Shown: one piece after another, positions 19,153-28,359 of the stretch | Numbering within the stretch: position 1 is the stretch's first letter | Layout: each line of letters begins with the position of its first letter | Assembly: GCA_003164045.1 (NCBI GenBank) | Contig: PLRU01000034.1 | Coordinates: forward strand, 322,827-386,826 | Source of the DNA: Candidatus Lustribacter telmatis | Lineage (GTDB): Bacteria; Vulcanimicrobiota; Vulcanimicrobiia; Vulcanimicrobiales; Vulcanimicrobiaceae | Length of the DNA: 64,000 nt | Direction of reading: 5' to 3' | The notes under the pieces: model-generated | The model's input: only the letters and a program-made list of their open reading frames with translations | Databases searched by the model: none | What the model was told of the DNA's origin: nothing | Program-made: the position numbers and the translations under genes

Positions 19153-20103
19153 GTGACGGCAGCTATCGAGGCTCTCAGCTCTAACCTCATTTTGTGTGCC
19201 CGCGTGCTTCCTAATCGAGAAGCGGAGACCGCGCAATGGCGCGTTCGCTATCAGACGGCGATGCTCGCATCACCAGGCGCGCTCAGCTTCCAGTATTGGC
19301 CACCGGCACCGCAGGATCAGGAAGCCGCAGTAATCGTCGCGCGTTTCGACTCGCTGGCAGAGTTGCGCGCGTGGCAGCAGTCGGAGCAGAACCGCGCGCT
19401 CGTCAAAGAAGCCGCGCCGCTCGTTGAAGGCGGCGTGCTTCTGCAGCTTGCTGGGCAAGCGGCGGCGGAATATTATGGCCGGGCGACGACGAGCGAAGTC
19501 GTCATCACGCAGATCAAGCCGGGTCAAGAAGCCGCGTATCGCGCGTTCGCCGACCGCATCCAACGGGTCCAGGAAACATTCCCGGGATACCTCGGTTCGT
19601 TCGTGCAGCCGCCGCACCAAAAAGAGCTGGGCTGGACGACCGTGCTACGGTTTGACACCGCGGAAAATTTGGATGGCTGGCTTAACTCGCCCGAGCGCGC
19701 CGCGCTCTTGACCGAGAGCGAACCGCTGATCATCGGATTTCAAGCGCAGCGCGTCGACACGTCGTTCCCCGGCTGGACGCCGGTCGACCCGGTCACGGGC
19801 AAATCGCCAAATAAGTGGATGACCGCGTCGCTCGTGCTGCTCACGCTCTTCCCCGTCGTGATGTTCGAGATCCGGTTTCTCAATCCGCATCTGCACGGAC
19901 TACCGCCGGCACTGGCGACCTTCATCGGCAACGGCATTAGCGTCGCGTTAACGACATCGCCGCTGATGCCGCTGGCAATCGGCGTGTTCTCGCCGTGGCT
20001 CTTCCCCGATACGACAAAGGCGCACTGGCTGGCTAAATGGGGTCCGGCGGTCGTCGCGCTCTGCTACGCCATCGAAATCGCGGTTCTTTGGCGTCTGATC
20101 TAG
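19153..20103 (+). CDS. membrane-anchored double antibiotic-biosynthesis-monooxygenase (ABM) domain protein
   Basis: 316 aa from GTG 19153; the next ATG would cut into the first domain. Two ferredoxin-like ABM domains occur in tandem (about 10-95, with PGALSFQYWPPAPQDQEAAV; about 100-190, with VVITQIKPGQEAAYRAFADR and TFPGYLGSF), followed by three predicted membrane helices near the C-terminus (from KWMTASLVLLTLFPVVMFEI). This matches the COG3224-type architecture. ABM domains perform cofactor-free oxygenation or act as sensors; the function of the membrane form is unknown. The start is 61 bp from the divergent multicopper oxidase start. Confidence 0.8.
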   Translation: MTAAIEALSSNLILCARVLPNREAETAQWRVRYQTAMLASPGALSFQYWPPAPQDQEAAVIVARFDSLAELRAWQQSEQNRALVKEAAPLVEGGVLLQLAGQAAAEYYGRATTSEVVITQIKPGQEAAYRAFADRIQRVQETFPGYLGSFVQPPHQKELGWTTVLRFDTAENLDGWLNSPERAALLTESEPLIIGFQAQRVDTSFPGWTPVDPVTGKSPNKWMTASLVLLTLFPVVMFEIRFLNPHLHGLPPALATFIGNGISVALTTSPLMPLAIGVFSPWLFPDTTKAHWLAKWGPAVVALCYAIEIAVLWRLI

Positions 20104-21134
20104 CGCCCAACTACGCGCGCAGGGCATTTCTGTCCGGAACCGCAGCCCTCGCGGCAACCTTCACGCTGCCGGCTGCGGCGGCAGCGCTCCATCGCATCGA
20201 CGTTCACCAGCATCTGATCCCGCCGCCTTATCTGAAATATAACCGCGCGGGGATCATCAGCGGCGCCGACGTCGATCCCACGCCGGTGCTGCGCTGGAGT
20301 CCCACCCGCATGCTCGCGGAGATGGACCGCACCGGCATCGAGGTCGCGATACTTTCGATGTCGTCGCCCGGCGTCTCGATGCTCGGCGGAACGCGTGCGC
20401 AAATTCGCACCTTAGCACGCGCGTGCAACGAGTACGCCGCCGCGCTGCGCCGCGAACATCCTGGCCGCCTCGGGCACTTCGCCGCGATGCCGTTGCCCGA
20501 TCTCGACGGAGCCCTCGCAGAAGCCACCTATGCGCTCGACGTGTTGAAGGCCGACGGGATCGGACTCTACACCAGCTACAACGGAACGTATCTTGGCAAC
20601 CCGGCGTTTCGGCCGTTCTTCACCGAACTGAACCGGCGCAAGGCCGTGGTATTCGTGCATCCGACGCAACCGCAATGCTGCGCCAACGTCTTGCCCGGCA
20701 TCGAACCGTCGTTGCTCGAGTATTTCTTCGATACGACGCGCGCGATCACGAGTTTGCTTTTCAGCGGCACGTTCGCTGCATGTCCGGACGTCCGTTTCAT
20801 CTTCGCCCAGGCCGGCGGCGCGATCACCGCGCTCGCGCCTAGAATTACCGCCTGGGGCGCACGGCAACACCGCTTCGATTCAGCCGTTCCGCACGGCGTC
20901 ACGCACGAATTCAACAAACTCTTCTTCGACATCGCCGCAGCGGCAAATCCCCACACCATGGCGGCTCTGATGAACTTCGCCCCGAGCAGCCGGATATTGT
21001 TCGGCAGCGACGCGCCCTACGCTCCCGTCGTCAACGCTACGCGCGGATTCGATAGCACCCCGATGCCGGCAGCCATACGTGCCGCGATCGATCACGGCAA
21101 CGCACTACGTCTCTTTCCGCGGCTGAACCGCTAA
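20088..21134 (+). CDS. exported amidohydrolase-2 family protein (ACMSD-like)
   Basis: 348 aa if started at TTG 20088, which overlaps the preceding gene by 16 bp and places a Tat-like signal near the N-terminus (ARRAFLSGTAALAATFTLPA). The start is uncertain; an ATG at 20037 would overlap by 67 bp. The metal-dependent hydrolase fold shows RIDVHQHLIPP (HxH), VFVHPTQP, and ILFGSDAPY (metal Asp), as in aminocarboxymuconate-semialdehyde decarboxylase and related ring-acid decarboxylases. A periplasmic location is unusual for this family. Substrate unknown. The 3' end overlaps the next gene on the other strand by 30 bp. Confidence 0.82.
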   Translation: MASDLAPNYARRAFLSGTAALAATFTLPAAAAALHRIDVHQHLIPPPYLKYNRAGIISGADVDPTPVLRWSPTRMLAEMDRTGIEVAILSMSSPGVSMLGGTRAQIRTLARACNEYAAALRREHPGRLGHFAAMPLPDLDGALAEATYALDVLKADGIGLYTSYNGTYLGNPAFRPFFTELNRRKAVVFVHPTQPQCCANVLPGIEPSLLEYFFDTTRAITSLLFSGTFAACPDVRFIFAQAGGAITALAPRITAWGARQHRFDSAVPHGVTHEFNKLFFDIAAAANPHTMAALMNFAPSSRILFGSDAPYAPVVNATRGFDSTPMPAAIRAAIDHGNALRLFPRLNR

Positions 21135-22496
21135 CCGCGATACGCTTGCGAGCATCGCGCCGAACGCGCACGCGCAGCCGAGCCACAGCGCAGCGTGCGC
21201 CGCGCGGCCGATAGCGGCGTCGGCGGATGCACCGGCGAGCGATGCCCCGTACGCGGCAAAGATGATCGCGACGAGTGCGGCGCCGACGGCCTGCCCGCTC
21301 GACCGCACGGAGGCAAGCACGCCGGAAGCGCTCGAACTCAACTCGCGCGGCGCGCTCATCATCAACTCGCGATCGTTCGGCGACTTGAAGAGGCCGAAGC
21401 CGATGCCGCACACGGCGCCGGCGAACACGATCGCGACGGTACTCGGCTGCGCGGGCAGCAGGGCATACAACGCGAGACCACCGCTCAGGAAACCGAGCCC
21501 GACCGTTGCCAGCAGCCCCGGCGAAAACCGGTCGGACAACCGGCCGGCGAGGGGCGAGGTGAACCCGAGCATGATCGGCCACGAGATCATGAGCAACGCC
21601 GAGTTGAGCGGCGTCGCACCGAACGCGAGTTGAAAGAAATACGGCAGGCTCACATAGGCGAGTGCCTGCGCAGCAAAGCCGGCAAAACCCGTGAGTCCCG
21701 CAAGCGCGAACGCTGGTATGCGGAACATGCCGACGGCAAGCATCGGCCGTTCCATCTGCGTTTGCCGGCGCACGAACCATCCGAACGCGAACGCGCCGAT
21801 CGCGAGCGACGCCGCGGTGATGCCGCCCGCGCCTTCACGCGCAAACGAACTCAAACCCGAGATCAGCAGCGCAAAGCCGAGCGCGCTCGAGAGCGCACTC
21901 GGAACGTCAAGCCGGCCATCGTTACGATCGTCGTGCGGCAACGCGCGGTTGAGCGCGACGTTCGCGATGCCGAATGGGATGTTAATCGCGTAGATCCACG
22001 GCCACGATGCTACGGCGAGGATGAAGCCGCCGAGCGCCGGACCGGCAGCGGTACTCGTTGCGACGATCGTTGCATTGATGCCGAGTGCGCGGCCCAATTG
22101 GGCGCGCGGAAAGACTTCACGATAGAGGGCGGGCGTGATCGCAAAAACGGCCGATGCGCCGAAGCCCTGAAGGACGCGGCCGAGAATCAGTAACCCAAAC
22201 GTATGCGAGAACGTGCACACGAGCGACGCGGCGATAAAAACCAGGACGCCGAGGCGGTAGATTCGCGCCGGCCCGTACAGCTGGCCGAGCGCAGCAAACG
22301 TAAACAACGTTGCCACCGAGGCGATCTGATATGCGTTCACGATCCAGATCGATGTCGCCGGCGTCACGCCGAGATCGCGCGCGATCGTCGGCAGCGCGGT
22401 GTTCGCGATGTTCACGTCCAGCGTGCCCATCATCGAGGCGAGAGCGATCGCGAGCACGGCGAGCCGCCGGCGCGGCTGCGGAAGACCGTCGCTCAT
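21105..22496 (-). CDS. MFS drug-efflux-type transporter (DHA2 family)
   Basis: 463-aa inner-membrane protein, long enough for a 14-helix DHA2 (EmrB/QacA-like) pump. The diagnostic first-helix motif is GTLDVNIANTALPTIARDLG; helix 5 region shows GPALGGFILAVASWPWIYAI followed by NIPFGI, typical of the antiporter motif C and the following loop of this family. Expected to export hydrophobic compounds with proton antiport. It stands alone; no membrane-fusion protein or TolC-like partner is adjacent. Confidence 0.88.
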   Translation of the reverse strand: MSDGLPQPRRRLAVLAIALASMMGTLDVNIANTALPTIARDLGVTPATSIWIVNAYQIASVATLFTFAALGQLYGPARIYRLGVLVFIAASLVCTFSHTFGLLILGRVLQGFGASAVFAITPALYREVFPRAQLGRALGINATIVATSTAAGPALGGFILAVASWPWIYAINIPFGIANVALNRALPHDDRNDGRLDVPSALSSALGFALLISGLSSFAREGAGGITAASLAIGAFAFGWFVRRQTQMERPMLAVGMFRIPAFALAGLTGFAGFAAQALAYVSLPYFFQLAFGATPLNSALLMISWPIMLGFTSPLAGRLSDRFSPGLLATVGLGFLSGGLALYALLPAQPSTVAIVFAGAVCGIGFGLFKSPNDRELMMSAPRELSSSASGVLASVRSSGQAVGAALVAIIFAAYGASLAGASADAAIGRAAHAALWLGCACAFGAMLASVSRLAVQPRKET

Positions 22497-22607
22497 AGCG
22501 CGCAGCTTACTAGAAGCGAGGGGGTTTAGCCTCGCGGGACACCGGCGAGGGCTTCGACGCTACATTGTGCAGTAGGCGCGGGTGGATCGAACGCGACCAT
22601 GTAGGGC

Positions 22608-24080
22608 ATGAGCACGCTGAGAAAGATCCCGCCGGGCGTTGGTCCGAAGTATCCGCAAGTCGTCGCGCTCGTGGGCGCCACGGGCGACCTCGGCCGCCGT
22701 AAGCTGTTGCCGGGTCTGTTCCATCTCGCAAGTGCCGGCTTCATCCCGGGCTGCCGAATCATCGGGGTCTCGCTCGATGACCTCGACGTGGACGGTTTTC
22801 GCACGTTTGCCCGCGCGGCCATCGACGAATTCTCCACGCGAAAAATCGATGAAGACGACTGGCGTGCATTCGCCGAGACGCTGGACTACGTTCCGCTCGC
22901 AGCCGGCGCTGCGGGCCTACGGGCGGCGGTTGAAAACGCGGAAACCCTCTTGGGCGGTGAGAGCCGGCGCCTGCACTATCTAAGCGTACCGCCGAGTGCC
23001 GCGCTGTCCGTCGTACGGCTGCTCGGCGAAGCGGGCCTCGTGGAGCGCTCGCGCATCATCATGGAGAAGCCGTTCGGCACCGACCTGGCGAGCGCGGTAA
23101 CGCTGAACGGAAAGTTGCACGAGGTGTTCTCGGAAGACCAGATCTTCCGCATCGACCACTTCTTGGGCAAAGAGCCCGCGCAAAACATTCTCGCGTTCCG
23201 CTTTGCCAACGGGCTGTTCGAACCGATTTGGAACCGCAACTTCATCGACCACGTACAGATCGACGTGCCGGAGAAACTCGGCCTCGACAACCGGGCCGCG
23301 TTCTACGAACAGACGGGAGCGTTTCGCGACATGGTCGTGACGCATCTCTTCCAGATCGTCGCGTTCATGGCGATGGAGCCGCCGACCTCACTCGAACCCG
23401 GCCCGATCAGCGAGGAAAAGAATAAGGTATTTCGCTGCATGATGCCGATCGATCCAAAGGAAGTCGTGCGCGGACAATACAGCGGGTACCGCGCCGAGCA
23501 CGGGGTCGACCGCGAGTCGGATACCGAAACGTTCGTCGCGCTGAAATGCATGATCGATAACTGGCGCTGGGCCGGCGTACCGTTCTTTCTGCGCACGGGC
23601 AAACGGCTGGCCGAAGGACAGCGCATCATTTCCATCGCGTTTCGCGAGCCGCCCAAGAGCATGTTTCCCGTCGGGTCTGGTGTGGGCGCGGAAGGTCCCG
23701 ATCACCTGACGTTCGACCTCGCCGACGCATCGAAGATGTCGCTGTCGTTTTACGGCAAACGGCCCGGCCCCGGAATGCGTTTGGAGAAACTCAGCTTGCA
23801 ATTCGCGATGCACGAGACGGGCCTCGTCGGCGACGTGCTCGAGGCGTACGAGCGTTTGATCCTCGATGCGATGCGCGGCGATCACACGCTCTTCACCACA
23901 GCCGAAGGCATCGAGCGGCTCTGGGAAGTGTCGCGGCCGTTACTCGAAGCCCCGCCGCCGGTGCGGCTCTACCCGCCCGAATCGTGGGGCCCGAAATCCA
24001 TCCACCAGCTCGTCGCGCCACACGCGTGGCGGCTCCCGTTCGAACGCGCGTGGCGCGCGCCCAATCCGGAAGGCGCTTAG
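22608..24080 (+). CDS. zwf: glucose-6-phosphate 1-dehydrogenase
   Basis: 490 aa, standard length. NADP-dependent oxidation of glucose-6-phosphate to 6-phosphogluconolactone, entry to the oxidative pentose phosphate pathway. The nucleotide motif GATGDLGRRKLLPGLF is at about residues 23-38 and the active-site signature is RIDHFLGKEPAQNILAFRFA (about 180; most enzymes have DHYLGKE, here Phe). A substrate-region motif is GAFRDMVVTHLFQ. It is not accompanied by gnd, pgl or opcA. A TACATT box about 42 nt upstream may be its -10. The 3' end overlaps the next gene by 4 bp on the opposite strand. Confidence 0.96.
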   Translation: MSTLRKIPPGVGPKYPQVVALVGATGDLGRRKLLPGLFHLASAGFIPGCRIIGVSLDDLDVDGFRTFARAAIDEFSTRKIDEDDWRAFAETLDYVPLAAGAAGLRAAVENAETLLGGESRRLHYLSVPPSAALSVVRLLGEAGLVERSRIIMEKPFGTDLASAVTLNGKLHEVFSEDQIFRIDHFLGKEPAQNILAFRFANGLFEPIWNRNFIDHVQIDVPEKLGLDNRAAFYEQTGAFRDMVVTHLFQIVAFMAMEPPTSLEPGPISEEKNKVFRCMMPIDPKEVVRGQYSGYRAEHGVDRESDTETFVALKCMIDNWRWAGVPFFLRTGKRLAEGQRIISIAFREPPKSMFPVGSGVGAEGPDHLTFDLADASKMSLSFYGKRPGPGMRLEKLSLQFAMHETGLVGDVLEAYERLILDAMRGDHTLFTTAEGIERLWEVSRPLLEAPPPVRLYPPESWGPKSIHQLVAPHAWRLPFERAWRAPNPEGA

Positions 24081-25411
24081 CGCGCCGGCTTTGCGTAAGC
24101 GATGCGCCAGATCGTTCCCGATCCGTCATCGCTCATCAACAGCGAACCGTCGTTTGCAACCATCAGTGCGACCGGGCGACCCCATACCTCCCCGCTCGGC
24201 GTCACGAAACCGGTGACGAAGTCTTGGTATTCACCGGTCGCCTGACCGTTGCGCACTTTGATTCGCACGATCTTGTAGCCGGTGCGAAGCGCCCGGTTCC
24301 ACGAGCCGTGCAATGCAACGAACAGATCGCCTGAATACTCCGCCGGGAATTGGCGGCCGGTATAAAACGCGATGCCCAGCGGCGCCGAATGCGGCTGGAT
24401 CAGCACGTCGGGAATCACGACCTGATCGGCCGCTACCGGCGAGGTGCCGCTGTGAACGCGCACGTCGGGGTTGGGTCCGATGTAGTAATACGGCCAGCCG
24501 TAGAACCCGCCCTCACGCACGTGCGTGACGTAGTCCGGCGGAAGATTGTCGCCGAGCAGGTCGCGTTCGTTCACGCTCGACCAGAGCTCGTTCGAGCGCG
24601 GATCGAGTGCGATCGACACCGGATTACGCAATCCGGCGGCGTACACGCGACGGCCGCTGCCGTCGGGATTGAAGGCCAGGATGTTGGCCTTGCCGACTTC
24701 GTTTTCGGGCCCTTTTTCTTGAATGTTCGTCCCCGAGCCGACCGACACGAACAGCGTCTTGCCATCGCGCGAAAAAAGCACGTCACGCGTGACGTGAACA
24801 CCGTCGGTAATTCCCGCGACGATCGTTTCCGGCGCTCCCAATGGGTGCGCGTCGCCGGCATGATAAGGATAGCGAACGATCTGCGTCGTCATGCCGACGT
24901 ACAAGTAACGCGGGTTCGGTCCGGCCGGATAGAATGCCATGCCGAAGGGCCGATCTAAGCCGTCGAGGACCACTTCGGCCGGCGTAGCGGGCGCCGCTCC
25001 GGCGCGCATCACGAGAATCCGTCCGGTGTTGGGATTCACGCCCACGCCGACACCGCCCGGTTTGTACGATCCGATATCGCCGATGAACAGATCGCCGTTC
25101 GGCGCGGTGCGCATCACGCGCGGCCGCACGAATCCAGTCGCAAACGCCGTCACGGTAAAGCCCGGCGGAGCGTGGAGGATCGCATCCGGCGGTCGCGCGA
25201 CGAGCTTCCAGATGTTCATCGTGGGCGGTCCGTCCGCCGACGGCTTCGGCAGATCGGCCGGCGTGATTTTGCGCGTGACCCCGGGCGCATCTTTCGTCCA
25301 GTCGCCGAACGCCGCGGCGCCCGTCAACATCGCGTCTTGAGCGCGGAGCGGGCCGCCTACCGCCGATACCATGCCGACTGCCGCCAGCGCAGCGATAATG
25401 CTCGTTCGCAT
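24077..25411 (-). CDS. periplasmic PQQ-type L-sorbosone dehydrogenase family protein
   Basis: 444 aa with signal peptide MRTSIIAALAAVGMVSAVGG; GGAGAGGG-type ribosome-binding sequence precedes the ATG. The mature part is a six-bladed propeller of the sorbosone/soluble glucose dehydrogenase class: GFTVTAFATGFVRPRVMRTA, GDLFIGDIGSYKPGG, DGVHVTRDVLFSRDGKTLFV, YAAGLRNPVSIALDP and EGGFYGWPYYYIG. These enzymes oxidise aldoses or aldehydes using PQQ and pass electrons to quinone or cytochrome. No PQQ synthesis gene is in the window. It is divergent from an NMT1-type binding protein 35 bp away. Confidence 0.87.
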   Translation of the reverse strand: MRTSIIAALAAVGMVSAVGGPLRAQDAMLTGAAAFGDWTKDAPGVTRKITPADLPKPSADGPPTMNIWKLVARPPDAILHAPPGFTVTAFATGFVRPRVMRTAPNGDLFIGDIGSYKPGGVGVGVNPNTGRILVMRAGAAPATPAEVVLDGLDRPFGMAFYPAGPNPRYLYVGMTTQIVRYPYHAGDAHPLGAPETIVAGITDGVHVTRDVLFSRDGKTLFVSVGSGTNIQEKGPENEVGKANILAFNPDGSGRRVYAAGLRNPVSIALDPRSNELWSSVNERDLLGDNLPPDYVTHVREGGFYGWPYYYIGPNPDVRVHSGTSPVAADQVVIPDVLIQPHSAPLGIAFYTGRQFPAEYSGDLFVALHGSWNRALRTGYKIVRIKVRNGQATGEYQDFVTGFVTPSGEVWGRPVALMVANDGSLLMSDDGSGTIWRIAYAKPAR

Positions 25412-25432
25412 CGTGGACCCTCTCCGAGATGG

Positions 25433-25438
25433 TAAGAT
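25433..25438 (+). promoter_or_regulatory. TAAGAT -10-like box for a leaderless start
   Basis: GGTAAGATG precedes ATG 25447 by 8 nt. The same GGTAAGAT sequence is found 6 nt before the start of the 13133-13513 gene on the other strand. With a -10 box this close, transcription would begin at or next to the start codon. No good -35 hexamer is evident. Confidence 0.4.
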
Positions 25439-25446
25439 GTACTAGT

Positions 25447-26382
25447 ATGAAGCGAAATCGCGCGATCCTTTCCGCAGGGGCAGCTCTCGGCGCCTTTGCT
25501 TTCGGCCGGCGCGCGCTAGCCGCCGATGTCCCGGTGCGCATCGCAGCTCTGACCATTGACGCCAGCGCAGCGTGTTATTACGCGGACGAGCAAGGATTCT
25601 TCAAGCGCGCCGGCATCGACGCTCAAATTCAATCGATTGCGAGCGGCGGAGCGATCGTCGGCGCGGTGGCCTCGAACGCCGTCGATATCGGTTTCGCCAA
25701 TTTCGTCTCGGTCGTCGCCGCGTTTGCGCGCAATCTTCCCGTGACGATCGTCGCACCGGGCAGCGTCGATGTTGACACGATGCCGACGAACGCGCTGATC
25801 GTTGCGCCAGGTTCACCGATTCGTGCCGGCAGCGATTTCAACGGCAAGACGATGGCCACGAGCACGCTACGCAATATCGTTCAGTTCGCCGCGCAGTTAT
25901 GGGTCGACAAACACGGCGGAGATTCGAGTACGATCAAGTTCGTCGAGATGCCGTTCTCCGCCATGACCGACGCGCTCATCTACGGGCGCATCGACGCCGC
26001 ACTCGTCGCGGAGCCATTTATGAGCGCTGCGAAGGGTAGAACGCGCGCGATCGCTTACCCGATGTCGGCGATCGGACCGCGCGTACAGCTCGGCGGCTGG
26101 ATTGCGAACGCAACCTGGGCGCGCGAGAATCCACCGGCCGTGGCCGCCCTTTCCGATGCGATGGTGAAGGCCAACGAGTGGGGCAACGCGCACCACGATC
26201 TGAGCGCGCAAATCCTCGCCAAGCACGGACGGCTCGATGCGGACGTGTTGGCGAAGATGAACCGGGCAACGTACGCTACACGTCTGGTTCCGAGCGAAAT
26301 GCAGCCGGCGATCGACGTCGCGGCGCGCTACGGCGCGATCGCGCAATCCATTCCCGCCGAACGGATGCTGTTCAAACCCTAA
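25447..26382 (+). CDS. NMT1/NitT-TauT-type periplasmic substrate-binding protein
   Basis: 311 aa; the ATG at 25447 gives a compact signal peptide (MKRNRAILSAGAALGAFAFG) ending near ALA-AD, and no Shine-Dalgarno is visible. The fold markers are VRIAALTIDASAACYYADEQ, GFFKRAGIDAQIQSIASGGA, NAVDIGFANFVSVVAAFARN and SDFNGKTMATSTLRN. No transporter partner genes adjoin it; the divergent PQQ dehydrogenase may be functionally linked. Closest in style to the protein at 39644-40603 (shared WVDKHGGDSSTIKF / WVDKNGGDSSTMKF). Confidence 0.86.
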   Translation: MKRNRAILSAGAALGAFAFGRRALAADVPVRIAALTIDASAACYYADEQGFFKRAGIDAQIQSIASGGAIVGAVASNAVDIGFANFVSVVAAFARNLPVTIVAPGSVDVDTMPTNALIVAPGSPIRAGSDFNGKTMATSTLRNIVQFAAQLWVDKHGGDSSTIKFVEMPFSAMTDALIYGRIDAALVAEPFMSAAKGRTRAIAYPMSAIGPRVQLGGWIANATWARENPPAVAALSDAMVKANEWGNAHHDLSAQILAKHGRLDADVLAKMNRATYATRLVPSEMQPAIDVAARYGAIAQSIPAERMLFKP

Positions 26383-27111
26383 CTACTTGATGCCGAGTTT
26401 CCCGAGCTCGCGCGCGATGGCGTTTTCGTCCGTCTCATAGCCGGCTACGTCGGCACGCACGATGCCGTGCGCGTCAACGACGAAGAGATGCGGCAACGAG
26501 ACGGACGTCGTACTGGAAGTGCCGTCGGCCGGCATAGTAGCTGGTACCGCAACGGCCTTCCCGGACATCTCCACGCCGTGGGCCACGGCGTAATCGAGGC
26601 ACCGTGCATCCGTCTGGTCTTTGCAAAAGACGGCAACGTCTTTGAGCTTGGCGAGCACCGTATCCGAGACTTTTCCGTCGAGTGACGTGACTACCGCCGG
26701 TAGCATGCCCGGCGTCACGCCGGTCAGGCGGATCGACCTGGTCGGTATTTTCTCGGCCGGGTCGGCCGGCGACGGCGCACCCTCGTCCGCGCGTGAACGC
26801 AGCACTGGAAACGGAATGCCGAACTTCGCAATCACCGTATCGCCGGCGGCCGGGTTATCAAGGTAGTCGACGCCCAGAAAATCGGCGCGATCTTTGAAGC
26901 GCTTATAGTCGGCCAACACCTGCGGCATCTCTTCCAGGCACGGCGCGCACCACGACGCGAACGCGACGACCACGACCGGACGGCCCGCCGTTCGCACGAC
27001 GCCGATCGCCGCGTGTCCGAGCGATAGCGAGGCGAGGTCGAACGGCGCCGGCGGCGCCGCGCCAAGCAACACCGTCGCTGCTGCGAGGAACCCGATCCAA
27101 CGCACCATCAT
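26383..27111 (-). CDS. TlpA-like exported thioredoxin-fold protein
   Basis: 242 aa with a signal sequence or N-terminal anchor (MMVRWIGFLAAATVLLGAA). The redox centre is WCAPC (residues 54-58) inside VVVVAFASWCAPCLEEMP, and the fold continues with FLGVDYLDN. Unlike short TlpA proteins it has an insertion of about 60 aa carrying two further Cys (VFCKDQTDARCLDYA). The C-terminal strand region LPHLFVVDAHGIVRADVAGY is the usual cis-Pro side of the fold. Likely a periplasmic disulfide reductase, perhaps for cytochrome c maturation, which this genome needs. It lies 24 bp downstream of a secreted protein gene on the same strand. Confidence 0.82.
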   Translation of the reverse strand: MMVRWIGFLAAATVLLGAAPPAPFDLASLSLGHAAIGVVRTAGRPVVVVAFASWCAPCLEEMPQVLADYKRFKDRADFLGVDYLDNPAAGDTVIAKFGIPFPVLRSRADEGAPSPADPAEKIPTRSIRLTGVTPGMLPAVVTSLDGKVSDTVLAKLKDVAVFCKDQTDARCLDYAVAHGVEMSGKAVAVPATMPADGTSSTTSVSLPHLFVVDAHGIVRADVAGYETDENAIARELGKLGIK

Positions 27112-27135
27112 GACGGCCAGCTTAACGGCCCGTCG

Positions 27136-28257
27136 TCAGTGACCCTTGCTCCAGCAGGCGCTGGTGCTGGCCGGCGGCGCACCGCCGGTGCTCGTGCCCG
27201 GATAGAATGTGCCACTGCAATCGCTGTACCACGCGTCGACCGATGCATCAACGGTTTGACAGCGATCGAGATCGTCGCACACCGACTTCGTGCCGAGCTG
27301 CGCGTTGTAGTTATGGCCGTTTCCGGCCGAACCGCCGCTGCCCGCGTTCGACGAACCGGTAATCGCTTGACTCGTTTTATCGATCGCCTTGAACGTCGCG
27401 TCGGAGTTCTTCTTCCAGGCCGCATTTTGCGCGGCCATCGTCGCGTCTTGCTCTTTGGCGCGCGCGATGGTCGACTGCGTCACGGCGTTGGATTCGCGAA
27501 TGACGTTGCCGGTGGTGTCACCGAGCTCGCGAGAGAAGCGCTGGAGCCATGCTTGGTCCAGTTGGAACGAACCGAGCATCGCATGCATGGCCGAAGCGGC
27601 GGCGGCAGTATCAGCCGGTGCAGCAAGATATCCGGCCATACGATAGATGATCCAGAGCGAAATGGGCGCGCCTGCCTGCGATGCTTGCATCGTGACCGCG
27701 TACACGTAGCCGTCGCGGTTGCCGCATTTGAAGGACACCTCACCCACATCGATGTGGACGCTTTTGCCTTGCGCTTGTTCGATCGGACCCAGCGACTGCG
27801 CGAGGCTTTGCGTTTGACCCGGGATGATGCCGCCGCGCATCATGCTCGCCGACGGGCAGAGCGCTCGCCGCGCATAGTCGGCCGCCGCGAGCGGCGCCGG
27901 GCGATACCGTTCGAGGAGCAGCTTTCCGCCCCAGGCCGCGGGAATGGCCTGGCCTTCCCGCATTCCCATACGTTGCGTCATGGCGCTCGGCACTTGATGG
28001 ATAGCGATGCGCGGATCGTCCATGAACATCTCAACGCCGCCGTCGGGCGACTTCGCGCGGATCACGTAGTGCGGCTCGATCTTGGTCGTGCGGACCGTGC
28101 CGCCCGTAACCTGCCAGCCGCTAGGCAGATAGACGGAAAACGCGCCTTCGGCCGGGTCTTGCCAGCGCACGAGCGGCGCCGCCGCGACCGCGGCCGCGAC
28201 GGTGCAGGCCGCAAACAGTGGCAAAAGCGAGAGAATCCGTAGAGCAAGGTGGCGCAT
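27136..28257 (-). CDS. secreted protein of unknown function
   Basis: 373 aa with signal peptide (MRHLALRILSLLPLFAACTV) and a strong GGAGGGG ribosome-binding site. The first 200 residues look globular (FSVYLPSGWQVTGGTV, VGEVSFKCGNRDGYVYAVTM), the region about 240-310 is helical and charged (ARAKEQDATMAAQNAAWKKN), and the C-terminus is Gly/Ser-rich with four Cys (SVCDDLDRCQTVDA, SDCSGTFYPG, SACWSKGH). No family recognised with confidence; it may be an envelope stress or binding protein. Probably co-transcribed with the downstream TlpA-like gene. Confidence 0.68.
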   Translation of the reverse strand: MRHLALRILSLLPLFAACTVAAAVAAAPLVRWQDPAEGAFSVYLPSGWQVTGGTVRTTKIEPHYVIRAKSPDGGVEMFMDDPRIAIHQVPSAMTQRMGMREGQAIPAAWGGKLLLERYRPAPLAAADYARRALCPSASMMRGGIIPGQTQSLAQSLGPIEQAQGKSVHIDVGEVSFKCGNRDGYVYAVTMQASQAGAPISLWIIYRMAGYLAAPADTAAAASAMHAMLGSFQLDQAWLQRFSRELGDTTGNVIRESNAVTQSTIARAKEQDATMAAQNAAWKKNSDATFKAIDKTSQAITGSSNAGSGGSAGNGHNYNAQLGTKSVCDDLDRCQTVDASVDAWYSDCSGTFYPGTSTGGAPPASTSACWSKGH

Positions 28258-28359
28258 GAGCCCCTCCGGTGGGTGCTGAGTCGTCGAGTTGCTCCGATTA
28301 TGCCACGATTGCTCGCCCGGCCGTGGTAGGGCTTCCCCTACCGTCGCCGGTGCGTCTCG

